NCBI RefSeq assembly: GCF_026914185.1
Contig: NC_070558.1
Location: 1,860,001-1,924,000, forward strand
From: Puccinia triticina
Taxonomy: Eukaryota > Basidiomycota > Pucciniomycetes > Pucciniales > Pucciniaceae
DNA: 64,000 nt
Direction of reading: 5' to 3'
Part shown: positions 43,907-54,581 of the stretch, piece by piece
How positions within the stretch are numbered: position 1 is the first letter of the stretch
How the letters are laid out: every line of letters begins with the position of its first letter
Made by a program: the position numbers and the translations under genes
The notes under the pieces: model-generated
Told to the model about the DNA's origin: nothing
Database searches by the model: none
The model's input: the letters and a program-made list of their open reading frames with translations, nothing else

Positions 43907-44070
43907 AGAGCCCTTCCGGCTGCCCTTCATTCGCCAGCTCCTGCCATCGCCCTTTTCGCTACGAGCATCACATTCCTTCTGTCACTCGACTTTCCTCTCA
44001 CTTTTCGGCATCAACAGAAAACCCAATCTCTCCTTTCGATAAAACTCTTTCGCTATAAAAACACGCAACA

Positions 44071-45652
44071 ATGACCGACAGAATCGCTCAGTTAACTAAC
44101 CGATTCCGGAATGCTACCTCGGGCTCTGACCCAAACCCCAGCGGAGAACCTGCACCTACAGGACCACAGACAGGGCCTAGCACCGGGGAGGTAGACCCCA
44201 ACTCCACGGACTCCACCGATGGACAGAGGCAAGCCGACAACCCTTTGGGGCCCCAGACACAAGCACCGGCGAAGGGCCAACCCGGGAAAAAGGGCGTCCA
44301 AACCAGAAGCGCAGCCAAGATAGGTGTCGTTCCCAACCCTACAGACGCCGAGTCGTCAACCGCCAGCACGGCATCCAAAGGGAAGGGCGAAGCCCAAAAG
44401 ACCACAGACAACCCTATCGAAACCGTCACCCTTTTGGGAGATCGGAGCGGTAAGCCTCGCGAACTCCACTTGCAAACCTTGAAAGATAATCAGGCTTACG
44501 CCCTACATCTTCATCCCATGCAGTAGGATCCAAAGGCAAGTCGTCCGGAAAGTCCGACCGTTCAAGCGAGCGATCAGTCATCCTGACCGAGGCAATGGCA
44601 GCCACGAAAGCCGGCGAGAAAGACAAAGCCACGATGCTGTGGGATGTGTATGTCGCCCTCTCGGGCGTGGCATCAGCGGAACCAGCAAAGACCATACCGG
44701 CCAAACACGCTCGCGAGGAATCAGTCGAAGTCTTAGACCAACTGACTGGTCAAGCCAACGCACAAGCAGAGAACCACGAAGTGGTTGTCGTGCAAGAAGG
44801 GGAGCTGGATTTTGGTGAGCGCTGTCCCAAGGTCACACATCAGATTGATAAAGACACTTACCAAATCCAACCGTCTAAGCTGTCAACAAGATAAACTTGC
44901 ATAAAGACGTGGGGTTCACGCCCTACTTCGACAAGAACCTAAAGGAGCTAAGGGCGCCAATCCCGCTAACCATTTTTAATAAGAAATGGCAAGATTGAGC
45001 GATACTGCATTACGCAGAGAAGCGACCGAAGGGCGAAGATTCCGGGTCCGAGAGCCGCAATTGCTACACCGGCCTCCCTTATCCCTTGGAATGGACTCAG
45101 ACGTTCAGTGAATGGACCACGAACCACCAGGGCTTCTACATTTCCCTACGCGATGTCTACCAGTTCAGGACTTTTGCTGGGTGGGTCTTGACCCACAAAG
45201 GGCATTGCGACAAAATCTTAGCCAGACACGGGTTTATGGCGGCCCTCCGGTATGATGTGAACGTCCGCTCCACGGTTTTTGCGCACCAGGTCATGGTGAA
45301 TGGCAGACCATCGGTGGCAGACATCTCGGTCTTCCGAACTGACATCGCGGAGGAGACGTATTCCGACGCTCGCAATTTCGGCGAAATCGGCATGACCGAC
45401 AACCCCTACGCCGAGAACGGGCTCCGATCCGGCTGGGATCCCTTGACAGGGGCGCCCAAACCCAACAAAAACGGACAGAAGCCAATCTTCAACCGACAAT
45501 CGGAAGAAAGCGACCAGACCGGCCAAAGCGGACCGAAAGGCCAGAGGACCAGCGGCTATAAGGGGAAGAACTTTAACCCTCGCCACAAGGAGCAGAAAGC
45601 GACACTCGGAGGTGGAAGCAACCCCTCAAAAAGCCCAGACACCACACCGTAA
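44071..45652 (+). pseudogene. gag-like region of the YR retrotransposon, broken by two frame changes
   Basis: The ATG at 44071 starts a Pro/Ser/Thr/Gln-rich segment (MTDRIAQLTNRFRNATSG) open to 44526. The reading then moves to another frame (about 44530-44894: MAATKAGEKDKATMLWDVYV) and a third (about 44990-45652: YPLEWTQTFSEWTTNHQGFY, then FRTFAGWVLTHKGHCDK). The last part ends in a Gly/Lys/Asn/Gln-rich basic tail, as in nucleic-acid-binding gag ends. Two frame changes in a row imply decay, unless a sequencing error or recoding is involved; no slippery motif was obvious. Assignment to gag is by position. Confidence 0.6.
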
Positions 45653-45818
45653 GTGGTTCCTCATCCTTCCCCCTGTCGGTCCTGTCTTAATTCAGACAAA
45701 CCCACAGTTCCTGAGATTTGTTTGGTCTCCCCTTCCTGTAACAGGAAACAGACCTAACACTCTTCAGACGAGCTAGGAAACGAACGAAGAATCTCTTCTC
45801 TAATCGTTGTTTCTCTCT

Positions 45819-47558
45819 ATGCTTGCTGGGTTTCCCTTTGTCTTTGTAAATAGGCCACTAGGCATCTTGGCCGCCAAAGTTAGCAATACACCCCATGCCG
45901 TTCAGGCAGATGGAAATTCCCCTTTTAACGCCACCTGGCCGCTTAAAGTAACGTGTGAAATGAACCTCCCAGAATGGAGGGCAGCTCTGTTGAAAGCGGG
46001 TTTGCTCCCCGAGTTTCAGGACATGCTGGACGGTTTCGAGCATGGGTTTCCCCAAGGAATACCGCAACATGGCTGCGATGGACTTGCACATTTCACTCCA
46101 CCGAACCACGCCTCTGCCCTACTGGCTAGAGACAAGATTGAAACGTCAATTCAACGGGAAGTGGCCGCAAAGCGCATGTTCCGGCCGTTTACTCACAAGG
46201 AGGTCCACGAACACTTCCCGTTCTTTCGGTCCAACCCACTTGGAGCCGTCATTAACGGAGATGGGTCCCTACGCCCAATTAATGACCTCTCCTTTCCACG
46301 GGATAACCCGGCCATCCCGTCCGTGAATTCCTTCGTGGACGCCGACAATTTCCCAACAACATGGGATGACTTCAACCAAGTCTCTAGATTTTTCAGAGGA
46401 CGATCAAAGCCATGCCTACTGGCCCTTTTCAACTGGGAAAAGGCCTATCGCCAGATTCCAACTGCCAAAGACCAGTGGCCGTACTTGTTAGTACAAGATT
46501 TCGAAGAGAAGCTCTACGTCGACACACGGATTACCTTTGGCGGCGTAGCAGGCTGCGGGTCTTTCGGCCGCCCAGCGGACGCATGGAAACTCTTGATGAT
46601 GAAAGAGTTCGACCTTGTAACTGTGTTCCGCTGGGTCGATGATAACCTCTTCATCAAAGAACTAGACTCAGACGTGGATATGACAGCCGTGGTAGAGAGG
46701 TCCGCCCAGCTCGGCGTCAAAACCAATGAGGAGAAGTTCTGCAACTTTGCGGAAGAGCAGAAATTCATTGGCTTCATCTGGAACGGCATGACAAAGACAG
46801 TTCATCTACCACTGGGGAAGCTACAAGACCGGATTACCCAAATTCAAGAGTTTCAGGTCCCCAAAAGGAAATTCACATATAACCAAGTCAAAGTCCTAGC
46901 GGGCCAACTCAATCATGTCTCTTATCTCCTACCGCAACTGTGGTGCTACCTCTGTGGGCTCTATGCCTGGCTGAAGAGCTGGAAGACTTTGAAGGCGAAG
47001 CGACCCGTTACGGCCACGGTCAAGCTAGACCTAGAACACTGGATGTTAACTCTTTGCTCCTTCAAAGAGACAAGAATAATCCCTAACCCCGAGTCAACGG
47101 AAATCGGGTGGATGGGCGACGCATCGACCAGTTATGGCATTGGCGTACTGATCGGTCGACACTGGGCCCGATTCCAGCTAGCAGAGGGCTGGGAAGGTAC
47201 GACAAAGCCACACCGGAACATAGCCTGGGTGGAGACAGTCGCAATTCAAATCGGGATCTGCATGCTCCAGAAGCTCGGAGTCCGAGCGGGCAAAACACTC
47301 ATTGTCTGGACAGACAATACCACAACGGAAGCCACGATCCGAAACAGGCGCTCACACGACTTCCACGTCAACGAGCAGTGGAAGGCCATCCAGAGGATGT
47401 TAGTCGAGCTGCAAATAGATTTGGTTGCAAAGAGGGTCACCTCAGCTGAGAACAAAGCTGACGCCCTATCCAGGGGAGACAGTTCGGGGCTAGAACCCAA
47501 CTTCCAGGTACCGGTAATGTTACCGTTAGACTTAGATTTGCTGTTCTGGCAACATTAA
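45819..47558 (+). CDS. Reverse transcriptase-RNase H of the YR retrotransposon
   Basis: A 579-residue open frame from the first ATG. The RT part has the finger region LGAVINGDGSLRPINDLSFP, the palm motif NWEKAYRQIPTAKDQWPYL, ITFGGVAGCGSFGRPADAW and the catalytic FRWVDDNLFIK (VDD box, about residues 265-275). A thumb/connection segment follows (FTYNQVKVLAGQLNHVSYLL). RNase H follows with its acidic set: GWMGDASTSYGIGVLIG, NIAWVETVAIQIG, IVWTDNTTTEA and ENKADALSRG. All catalytic residues look intact. It copies element RNA into DNA. Downstream, 263 bp separate it from the recombinase ATG. The wording of these motifs fits DIRS/Ngaro rather than Gypsy or Copia. Confidence 0.9.
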   Translation: MLAGFPFVFVNRPLGILAAKVSNTPHAVQADGNSPFNATWPLKVTCEMNLPEWRAALLKAGLLPEFQDMLDGFEHGFPQGIPQHGCDGLAHFTPPNHASALLARDKIETSIQREVAAKRMFRPFTHKEVHEHFPFFRSNPLGAVINGDGSLRPINDLSFPRDNPAIPSVNSFVDADNFPTTWDDFNQVSRFFRGRSKPCLLALFNWEKAYRQIPTAKDQWPYLLVQDFEEKLYVDTRITFGGVAGCGSFGRPADAWKLLMMKEFDLVTVFRWVDDNLFIKELDSDVDMTAVVERSAQLGVKTNEEKFCNFAEEQKFIGFIWNGMTKTVHLPLGKLQDRITQIQEFQVPKRKFTYNQVKVLAGQLNHVSYLLPQLWCYLCGLYAWLKSWKTLKAKRPVTATVKLDLEHWMLTLCSFKETRIIPNPESTEIGWMGDASTSYGIGVLIGRHWARFQLAEGWEGTTKPHRNIAWVETVAIQIGICMLQKLGVRAGKTLIVWTDNTTTEATIRNRRSHDFHVNEQWKAIQRMLVELQIDLVAKRVTSAENKADALSRGDSSGLEPNFQVPVMLPLDLDLLFWQH

Positions 47559-47687
47559 TTCTTCAAAGCCTGTAATATACCCTATGGAAGAAGCTACAAG
47601 TAAAACCGTGTAAATATCCTGCCAAGACACGTCACATGCAAGACACTGCCACGTTTCCATCTATGTACAACCTGGTTTTGCATGTCC

Positions 47688-47712
47688 AAAAAAAAAAAAA
47701 AAAAAAAAAAAA
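47688..47712 (+). repeat. 25-nt A tract between the RT and recombinase frames
   Basis: An uninterrupted run of A inside the intercistronic region. The upstream frame that reads through it would encode a lysine run, so I start the recombinase after it. Confidence 0.9.
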
Positions 47713-47821
47713 CCAATACATAGATAAAGGGGAAGAAAGAACGCGAGAAAGGGGCAGGGGACACAAAGCTCACACCCCTTCCCCAAAGCGTCAAACAATC
47801 CCAGAACCAAGACAGTCGCAT

Positions 47822-48874
47822 ATGGAACTAGCAAAAATAGCTGATTTCACTGCGAACGGCACAACACCGTGTGAACCGACTGCGACAGAAGTCCGCTACC
47901 TAAAAGGCTACGCATGGAATACACTGAAAGGCTACAACGCAGCGGTGAAGAAGCTCAAGAAAAGCTTGGCCGAGAAGTACCCACAGGGTTTCGAGCTTCC
48001 ACTCACGGATGACAATATAGAAACCTTTTGCTGTTGGGCGGGTCGAGACGGGGACAACCCAGCTAGCCATGAAGTGGCCTCGACCACCTTAGTGAAATAT
48101 CTGTCGGGCCTCAAGGTGTGGCACCTCTATCACAAAAAGCCGTATCCAACGGAGTGGGAAGGCCGCATAGAAGTTTTTCTCAAATCCTCAGCGAAAGCAG
48201 ACGCCTCAATCCCAAGCAAACCGAAGAAAGAGGCAGTCCTCCTCTCCCACATGATTCACCTAGCCGAACACCTCATCGATGGTACGGCGGAAGAGAAGGC
48301 AGTCCTAGACCTGGCGCTAGTCGCTTTCTGGGGGATGGCCCGTCTAGCGGAATTGACTTACAACAGAGGAGAAGGCTCCTTAAGCAGATCAATGAAACTG
48401 CTCACTTCCGACGTCTCTACCGAAGACCCAAATCAGACCATCCTCACACTACGCAGTGCAAAGACCTGCAAACCGGGCGAGACACAACAAATCAAGCTAG
48501 CCCGTCTGCCCATTGCTCTCTGCCCTACTTTAGCTGTCAGGCGACGTATGGACGAAGTAGGAAAAGAAAGAACATCCCTTCTTGGCTACAATATGGATGG
48601 TCAGCGTCACCACCTGACGAGGTCTGCCGTAATCTCCATTTTAACAAGAATTTGGACAAAAGGAGGCTTCCATAGACTCTCCGGCCATTCCTTTCGAGTA
48701 GGGGGTGCATCCCTGCGGATGGCCCTGGGCATCAGTGTCGGAGAGATCTGCTCCCTCGGACGTTGGCAATCCACCTGCTACAAACTATACATTAGACAGT
48801 ACTCCCCTGCCCAATTGAAAGAAGCTCTCTCTTTGCTATCCACTCTAGAGGATAGGTGGGTCAAACGAAGTTAA
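47822..48874 (+). CDS. Tyrosine recombinase of the YR retrotransposon
   Basis: 350 residues from the ATG at 47822 (MELAKIADFTANG). The N-terminal half is a helical SAM-like core-binding region (WNTLKGYNAAVKKLKKSLA, TTLVKYLSGLKVWHLYH). The catalytic half has the first Arg in FWGMARLAELTYNRGEGS, Lys in TLRSAKTCKPGETQ, the HxxR box in LSGHSFRVGGASLRM, a Trp at the second His position (LGRWQST) and the nucleophile Tyr in CYKLYIRQYSP. All expected residues are present. It would insert the circular cDNA without target duplication. An ATG at 47636 would add 62 residues across the A tract, which I judge less likely. Confidence 0.88.
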   Translation: MELAKIADFTANGTTPCEPTATEVRYLKGYAWNTLKGYNAAVKKLKKSLAEKYPQGFELPLTDDNIETFCCWAGRDGDNPASHEVASTTLVKYLSGLKVWHLYHKKPYPTEWEGRIEVFLKSSAKADASIPSKPKKEAVLLSHMIHLAEHLIDGTAEEKAVLDLALVAFWGMARLAELTYNRGEGSLSRSMKLLTSDVSTEDPNQTILTLRSAKTCKPGETQQIKLARLPIALCPTLAVRRRMDEVGKERTSLLGYNMDGQRHHLTRSAVISILTRIWTKGGFHRLSGHSFRVGGASLRMALGISVGEICSLGRWQSTCYKLYIRQYSPAQLKEALSLLSTLEDRWVKRS

Positions 48875-49205
48875 TATCACACAATTTGTCAACTCTGTCA
48901 ACTTGACCGGAGTGGGTGGGTTATCGTGCAAGGCTCAGGCTTCCGTCTTCTCGCCAGAGTTGATGGGTCTAGCACTGATCCCCCACTCGCGTGCTCTTTT
49001 TTCTTCTGCTCCGGGGGGTTTTCCCTCCTCTCGAGCCACCAAGACCCAGAACAAATTCTGAACCGTCTTCGGAGGCTCGGGGGACACACGGCGAAAGCCC
49101 CCCCCAACCCACACACAACCGGCTTGGAGCCCCCCTTAGTGGGGGTTTGGGCCGGTCTAGGGCAGCCGCAGAAGCGCAAGCTGACGCGCCTGCCTGAACC
49201 TGTAA

Positions 49206-49498
49206 GAGCATCCTTACCGGTCGAGCTGTGTTGGCGCGAGTTTTGACTCGCAGCTGTTGCAAACTAACTTAGCGACAGCGATTCAGCCGTATCGGTTTGG
49301 CTTGCGCGGGGTGGAGCTGAGTGGTGGGCGCGGGAAATGGCAGTTAGCTTCGAGCTAACCGTCACTAAATGCAGTGACGGTTAGCTGAAATTCAAGCTTC
49401 CCACTAATTTAGCTTGGGCTTAGCTACACCCGGTGTGGTTGAGATTGGTGGCTAAACTAGCTAATTTTGAGCTAAACTAGTCACCGGTAAGGATGCTC
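49206..49498. mobile_element. PIF/Harbinger-type MITE, 293 bp, TSD TAA
   Basis: The perfect 16-bp TIR GAGCATCCTTACCGGT and its complement (49483-49498) are flanked by TAA (49203-49205 and 49499-49501). Inside is a perfect 14-bp stem, AGCTAACCGTCACT (49353-49366), with a 6-nt loop and its complement (49373-49386). It lies at the 3' edge of the YR retrotransposon. Confidence 0.9.
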
Positions 49499-49501
49499 TA
49501 A

Positions 49502-50799
49502 GAGGAGAAAGTGAGAAACAAGGAGAGACTTCCCTGACCCCCGTAAGGGGGCAAAGTCCCGTCCGCACACGCCCACTAAGATCCTAAGGGGCTTAGTTGC
49601 GGCAGTTGCAAGGAATGGACTCACCGAGATTGGAGACCGGGATCCGTCACTCGTCAGTGCCGATAGCTGATCTGCGACGGGACTGTATCGACCAGATCCC
49701 ATTTGCCTTTCTCTATTGAGGCATCTTATAATACTTTGTATGCCATTCGGAAGACTCCCGAAGGACACGACTTCGGTTCTCCAAGTAAGAACCTCTGCGG
49801 AGACCTCAGTTCTCCGGAGACTTCGGATCTCCAAGTAAAAACCTCGCCGGAAGTCATGGGGAGGAAAACGTTCTTAGTCCGTCTGCCGTGTGTATCGTCA
49901 TTATGTACCATCACAAGTTGACCATCTCACCGTGGTCCCGGCCGAGCCCCAGCTGTCTCCACAAGTCTCCAGTGCAGCAGCCTCTTGACTGACGTCCAGG
50001 TCACAGGACACGCCTAAGCTCTCCGACATTTGCCTGCAAGAGCTTCCAGTACTCCCAACACTCCATGCCCTGGAACATGCGAGCGTTTCAACACCAAAGA
50101 AATTTCAAATTGGGATACATATGTTAATGTACACCGTGTAAAGTCACCGGTACCAGCCGGTACCTGAATGCCAAGGTCTTGAGGCTTTTCCTGGACTTGC
50201 CTAACACACGTTCACATAAGTCGACTAGCGTGTGGTGTGTGGTGTGTTGACGGAGTTCTGCGCTCCGGACGAGAGGACATCGTGCAAGGCGTATCGGTGG
50301 GGCATAAAAGCCGGATGGTTTCGTAGCGTCTCAGCTTCAGATAACTCAAGCTGGCAATCATTTTCCGGATCTTGCAACAGCCATTCATTATCGTAGCTCG
50401 CCCTCACTCTTTTGAGAAAGTATATCGAACACAGGCGCTTTCGGACATCTATCAATCAATCGACGAGAGACTTATTCGTGAGCCATCTCGTATTCTTGAC
50501 TCATGGTTGAAAGCTATGACTCATTTCCCTTCCTGCGCACCTGTCCCTGTAATCCGCCAAGCCAGCTGAGCCCTCATCCGAGAAGATTTGAAGATTAGCA
50601 AGATGCAGGCATTCCATGGAATCGGTTCCCCATTGGGTCTCCTCTTCATCATCATTGCGGCCGTCCAATCAACTTTGGGGGATTTGGTGGGAAACCGGGT
50701 GAGCACAGGCGCACATTGCCACAGCTTGCCCTGCCCTGGTCACAACTCTTGAGGACGAGGATGGAAAGCAAACAGCCATTCTTACGGTCGACAATATTA
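49502..50799. other. Unassigned interval
   Basis: No supportable gene. The first few hundred bases may be 3' flank of the YR retrotransposon. A small repeat of TTCTCC/GACTTCGG words lies at 49760-49830. Confidence 0.35.
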
Positions 50800-50992
50800 G
50801 GGGGGTTCACGTAAGGCTGATTTCGAAAATCAGCAACCAAAACCAGCAGATGCAGCTTTTGAAAATTGTGAGAAAGCGAAAAGGTTTGGCTGGGCAGCTC
50901 CCCTTTGGAAGCAATCTGCAAGGCATAAACCTTACTCACGGGTGCATGAGCAGACGAAATCAGCATTGCTTTTTTTGCAACGTGAACCCCCC
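50800..50992. mobile_element. Stowaway-like MITE, 193 bp, TA target duplication
   Basis: The TIR GGGGGGTTCACGT and its complement ACGTGAACCCCCC (50980-50992) are flanked by TA on each side (50798-50799 and 50993-50994). Size and TA duplication suggest Tc1/mariner. Confidence 0.7.
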
Positions 50993-50994
50993 TA

Positions 50995-52155
50995 TTCGAA
51001 GGGCGGACGGGTCCGATGACGAAGATCGCGAACATCTTATTCGGCAACACATCTGCACACTTCCTCATCCCCGCCCCAACCCACTGCCCATAACGTTTTC
51101 CTCGATATAGTCTTGTCATACATACATCTCCTTTCAATTAATAATAATTCCCGGAAACACCAAGTGAGAATCTGTGCAAATGGATGTGTTCTGCGACGTC
51201 TGTTACCAGAGTCGAGGGGTGGCTTCGCGGCCGCCGTCTGCTTGGCTACGGCTACCGCTCTGACCACTCGTCGCTTCCGCAAGCGGAAGAGCGGGGGTCT
51301 CTAGACAAGGTGACTGGAGTGAGTGCGGGGGAGAGACAAATTCTCAGATGAGACTCGCTAGATATGATTGTTGAGACCGGGAGGAAGGCAGATGTCTGTG
51401 GCCTGTGTTATGGCGGTGTTGTATCGTCCTGTGAGACCCCTTTTGGCTACCAGTTTTTGGTCAGGCCCATCCCGAAGCCAAGTGAAGCTCAGTCCGGCAC
51501 AGTCATCCTGCCAATGGATTATATTGGATAAATCCGACTTTGCAACTGGGCGAAGGAACGGCCATGTTTGTACATCTGAGCAAGCTCATTTGGGCGCCAA
51601 CAGGAGTGAAGAAGAAGACCGAGTTGGTTTACCCGATGGGTCATCAAACCTGTTCTAATATTTTTCCTCTCCGGTTGTAGGAAGGTGCTGCAAACCTTGA
51701 GAGACTGGCATGAGGCTGTTTCCGGAACCATTGGTTGATTGATAGATACACACTAGACTGTTCTGATCATTGGAGTATGGGAGGATGTGTTTGGAGGGGT
51801 GTTGGTTCAAGTGGATGATGGGAGGTTCTCCGACTGATTGGTTCTATGTAGTTGGATGAGGGTGATCTTATGCTCGGTCCAGCTACTGACAAAACAGTTC
51901 CCCCTGAATCCTGAATCCTGAATGCTAATTTGAATGCTTTGAATGGAGTGTTTTGAAGCCCAGTTCAGGCTATGTAGGTGGGATGGATTACATAAGCCAG
52001 CTAAGCTTCTGTTTATATGCCGCCCTGCCTCCGTGTTCCTCTTCCCCCAGCTAAGTGTGCCTTGTGAAAATAAAATAATACACAATATACATATTTTGTC
52101 TTTTGTTCATAAAAAATTCGTCTCCCGCAAGCCGAGCAAACACTCCCCACCCACC
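50995..52155. other. Unassigned, upstream of the small membrane protein gene
   Basis: Short frames only, none with a recognised domain. No promoter motif can be placed with confidence. Confidence 0.35.
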
Positions 52156-52851
52156 ATGGCCCCGCCCTACTCCACCCTGCCCAACACCCGCCCCAGAATA
52201 TCATCGCCCCTCACCTGCGAGCTGACGTTCGCCCGCCAGCCAGACCACCTCCTCATCGGCCACCCTAATAATGCCCAGCAGCAGCCCCAGCCTGGCCAGC
52301 CAACCCGCACCCTGCTCCTCTGCTCGGCTATCGACGCCCTCCTCTTCATCCACCTCGCCAGAGCACTCACGCCCTCCCTCCTCCCCCACGCCCACGCCCT
52401 CTGCGCATCCTCGCCCCTCAGCCCGCTCTGCACCGACCTGCTCGCAGCCCCGCTCCCCGCCGAGCTCATCATCCCCACCCTCGCCTTCCTCAAAGCCCTC
52501 AGCGGCTTCTGTCTCCTCCACACCGGCTCGACGATCTGCTCCTACGCCTCCAGCTCGCTGCTCCTCTATACCGCCCTCGCCGCCGCCGTCCATCTCTCCA
52601 GCCACAGCCCCTCCCTCCCCGCCTCGCTCGCCATCCTCATCGCCGCCCTCCTCCTCGCCGCCGTCGTCGTCTGTCTTCCGCTCCTCAGACTCACCCAAGT
52701 CCTGCTCGACCTCGAAGACCAACAGGCTCTCCAGGCCTCCCGCGCGAGCAACATCACCAAGCCCTCGTCGACCCACCAACCCAGGAAACCCACCTCCTCG
52801 TTCAGGCAATCCAACAAGGCTCGCTACCAACACCTCATGAACCCCTTCTAG
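52156..52851 (+). CDS. Small multi-pass membrane protein, unknown function
   Basis: The ATG in a good context (CCACCATGGCC) starts 231 residues (MAPPYSTLPNTRPRISSPLT). I count three or four hydrophobic segments: LLLCSAIDALLFIHLARAL (about 55-75), LIIPTLAFLKALSGFCLL (about 105-125), SSSLLLYTALAAAVHL (about 135-150) and LAILIAALLLAAVVVCLPLL (about 160-180). A Ser/Lys/Arg-rich tail follows, ending RYQHLMNPF. The frame is strongly C-rich at third positions, unlike the AT-rich flanks, supporting a real gene. An in-frame upstream extension exists but lies in non-coding-like sequence. The family is not recognised. The opposite strand has an equally long Glu/Gly-rich frame, which I read as a shadow of the codon bias. 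Confidence 0.55.
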   Translation: MAPPYSTLPNTRPRISSPLTCELTFARQPDHLLIGHPNNAQQQPQPGQPTRTLLLCSAIDALLFIHLARALTPSLLPHAHALCASSPLSPLCTDLLAAPLPAELIIPTLAFLKALSGFCLLHTGSTICSYASSSLLLYTALAAAVHLSSHSPSLPASLAILIAALLLAAVVVCLPLLRLTQVLLDLEDQQALQASRASNITKPSSTHQPRKPTSSFRQSNKARYQHLMNPF

Positions 52852-52952
52852 GAGCCGCGCTATCGTTACAACATACTATCACCGTCTAATAATCATCTTG
52901 CCCCGGAACCCTCTCCTATCATGCTCATCAACTTAATCATCGTCTGCATCCG

Positions 52953-52956
<4 letters not shown>

Positions 52957-53005
<49 letters not shown>
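52957..53005. repeat. (CT)n microsatellite, about 24 units
   Basis: An uninterrupted CT dinucleotide tract about 100 bp after the stop of the membrane protein gene. Confidence 0.95.
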
Positions 53006-53007
<2 letters not shown>

Positions 53008-54024
53008 ATCTCTTCGTCTTTCGCATCCTCAAGCAAAGCAGCTAGTCTGTCTTCACTTCTCTCCCTTCCCGAATCGTCATCGCCGTCCCTAGAAGAAAGT
53101 CTCGCTCGCACAGTCCCCCGCTGCATCTGCCTCTCTCTGCCTCGTCCTCGTTTTTGCTCCCCCAGCCACCCCATCTCGCTCTGTAAACCTCCCCTGCTCC
53201 CCGCCCTTGTCTCTCGTAAGCCTCATTTATCTCTCTCTCTCTCTCCTGATTCTCTCAGTCGAACAAATCACTAATACATCATCCACACGCTTTCTCTAGC
53301 TGCCCATCAGACCCGATTCGCTGGACCCCGATACGGACATCATCGGTCTCACCAGCCTTCTTCCGAACAGCACCGCATTCTTACAACCCCGTTGGCCCGC
53401 AACTCCCTTCACCGCCGCATCATGCAGCCATCTCCCACACACCACAATCCCCACATTATTTTTTTTCCTTATGGCCCTAGCGGTCCTCCTTCTTTTCTTT
53501 CATCTGCCCGTCTTCGTATATGTGTACGTGTGTGTATGCATTGTCCTGAGTACATACATATATACCCCGATGTCTACATTTCGGCTCACCTTTTCTCAAC
53601 TCTTTTATTACGACATTGGTGCATGATGGTCTCTTGGTTGTGTGTGGGATGGACTGATGGGCCTTTTCTTCCTTCCCTTTTTATATACTTAATTTATCAT
53701 TATTATCATTATCAAGAAACGTTGTTCCGAAATTTCCAACCAGCTTTTGTCTTGCCATGGAAAAAGAAAGTTTCTGCTCGATGGAATTGTGGCTATAGAG
53801 CTTGTTCCAGGATGCTGGTGCAGGGACACGGGAATGCCTGAAAGACTAGCCAGGCCAGCGTCACGGCCTTATACTCAGTAAAGCTAGCGGCGCGGCAATG
53901 AAAGGGATTCTTGTTTGTGTTAGATGTGTATTTCAATGCGAGAAAAAACAATTTATCAGAGGAAAGAACGACCAGATAAAAAATGCGGAGATAGAGATCA
54001 CAAAAAAGAGAGACAGTAGAAGCA

Positions 54025-54055
<31 letters not shown>

Positions 54056-54581
54056 TAGATCAAAAGGGAGAAAATATCACAGAAAAAGGAAACAGGTCCA
54101 GCACAGCAGGAGAAGAACTATCAAGATAGGTTAAGAGATCTATGGCAAATTACGAGAGGAACACCGACATTGAATCCAGGACTTTGCAACTTGTACGATG
54201 ACAAACAGTAGGGGTGATATGATCCCAGATGGCCGACAAGCGGAGACAAAAACCAACGATGATGGAGTTTGTTTGTTGTGTGGAGCCTAGATATTTAGTG
54301 AGCAGGAGAGGGAAAACTAGAGTCTGAGGGAGTGACGGCAAAAAAGCAGATTGGCAGAGCGCTGGACGGGAGATAGAAACAATATCGAGTACCAGCCCGG
54401 AAGGAACCAGACCAAATAAATAAAGGAATGTGAAGAAAGTTGACTGATTCATAGGAAACGATATTGGAAACCACTTGGCGAGTTCAGAAGGAAGCCGGTG
54501 GGACAGGAATAGACGATTAAAGGGTTAGGAATGAATAAGAAACGCGAGTGATAGGGTTGAATTATCAATCTATCCACTGGG
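53006..54581. other. Unassigned interval
   Basis: Low-complexity tracts only, including CT-rich sequence to about 53250 and a GA repeat (about 54030-54055). No gene is supportable on either strand. Confidence 0.4.

Larger units (their letters stand above)
43600..49202 (+). mobile_element. DIRS/Ngaro-class tyrosine-recombinase retrotransposon
   Basis: The order gag-like, RT-RNase H, tyrosine recombinase on one strand, with no integrase or aspartic protease, defines the YR class. The RT and recombinase frames are open; the gag is frameshifted. Both outer limits are approximate. I could not identify the split direct repeats (Ngaro) or inverted repeats with an internal complementary region (DIRS) that would settle the subtype. 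No methyltransferase-like domain was recognised after RNase H, which leans towards Ngaro. Confidence 0.8.

Noticed and set aside
44088..44429. 113-codon minus-strand frame over the gag region
   Set aside because: Shadow of the GC-rich gag coding strand; no similarity to known proteins and no context.
47636..47821. Upstream start of the tyrosine recombinase
   Set aside because: It would translate a 25-nt A tract into a lysine run; homopolymers vary in length, so the frame would not be stable.
51943..52155. 71-codon N-terminal extension of the small membrane protein
   Set aside because: The upstream part crosses AT-rich, non-coding-like sequence, and the internal ATG has a better context.
52201..52833. 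210-codon Glu/Gly-rich frame on the minus strand
   Set aside because: It mirrors the C-rich codon bias of the plus-strand membrane protein gene, which has a better start context and plausible membrane segments.
53898..54134. 78-codon basic frame (Lys/Arg/Glu-rich)
   Set aside because: It is translated from a GA-rich low-complexity tract and has no domain.
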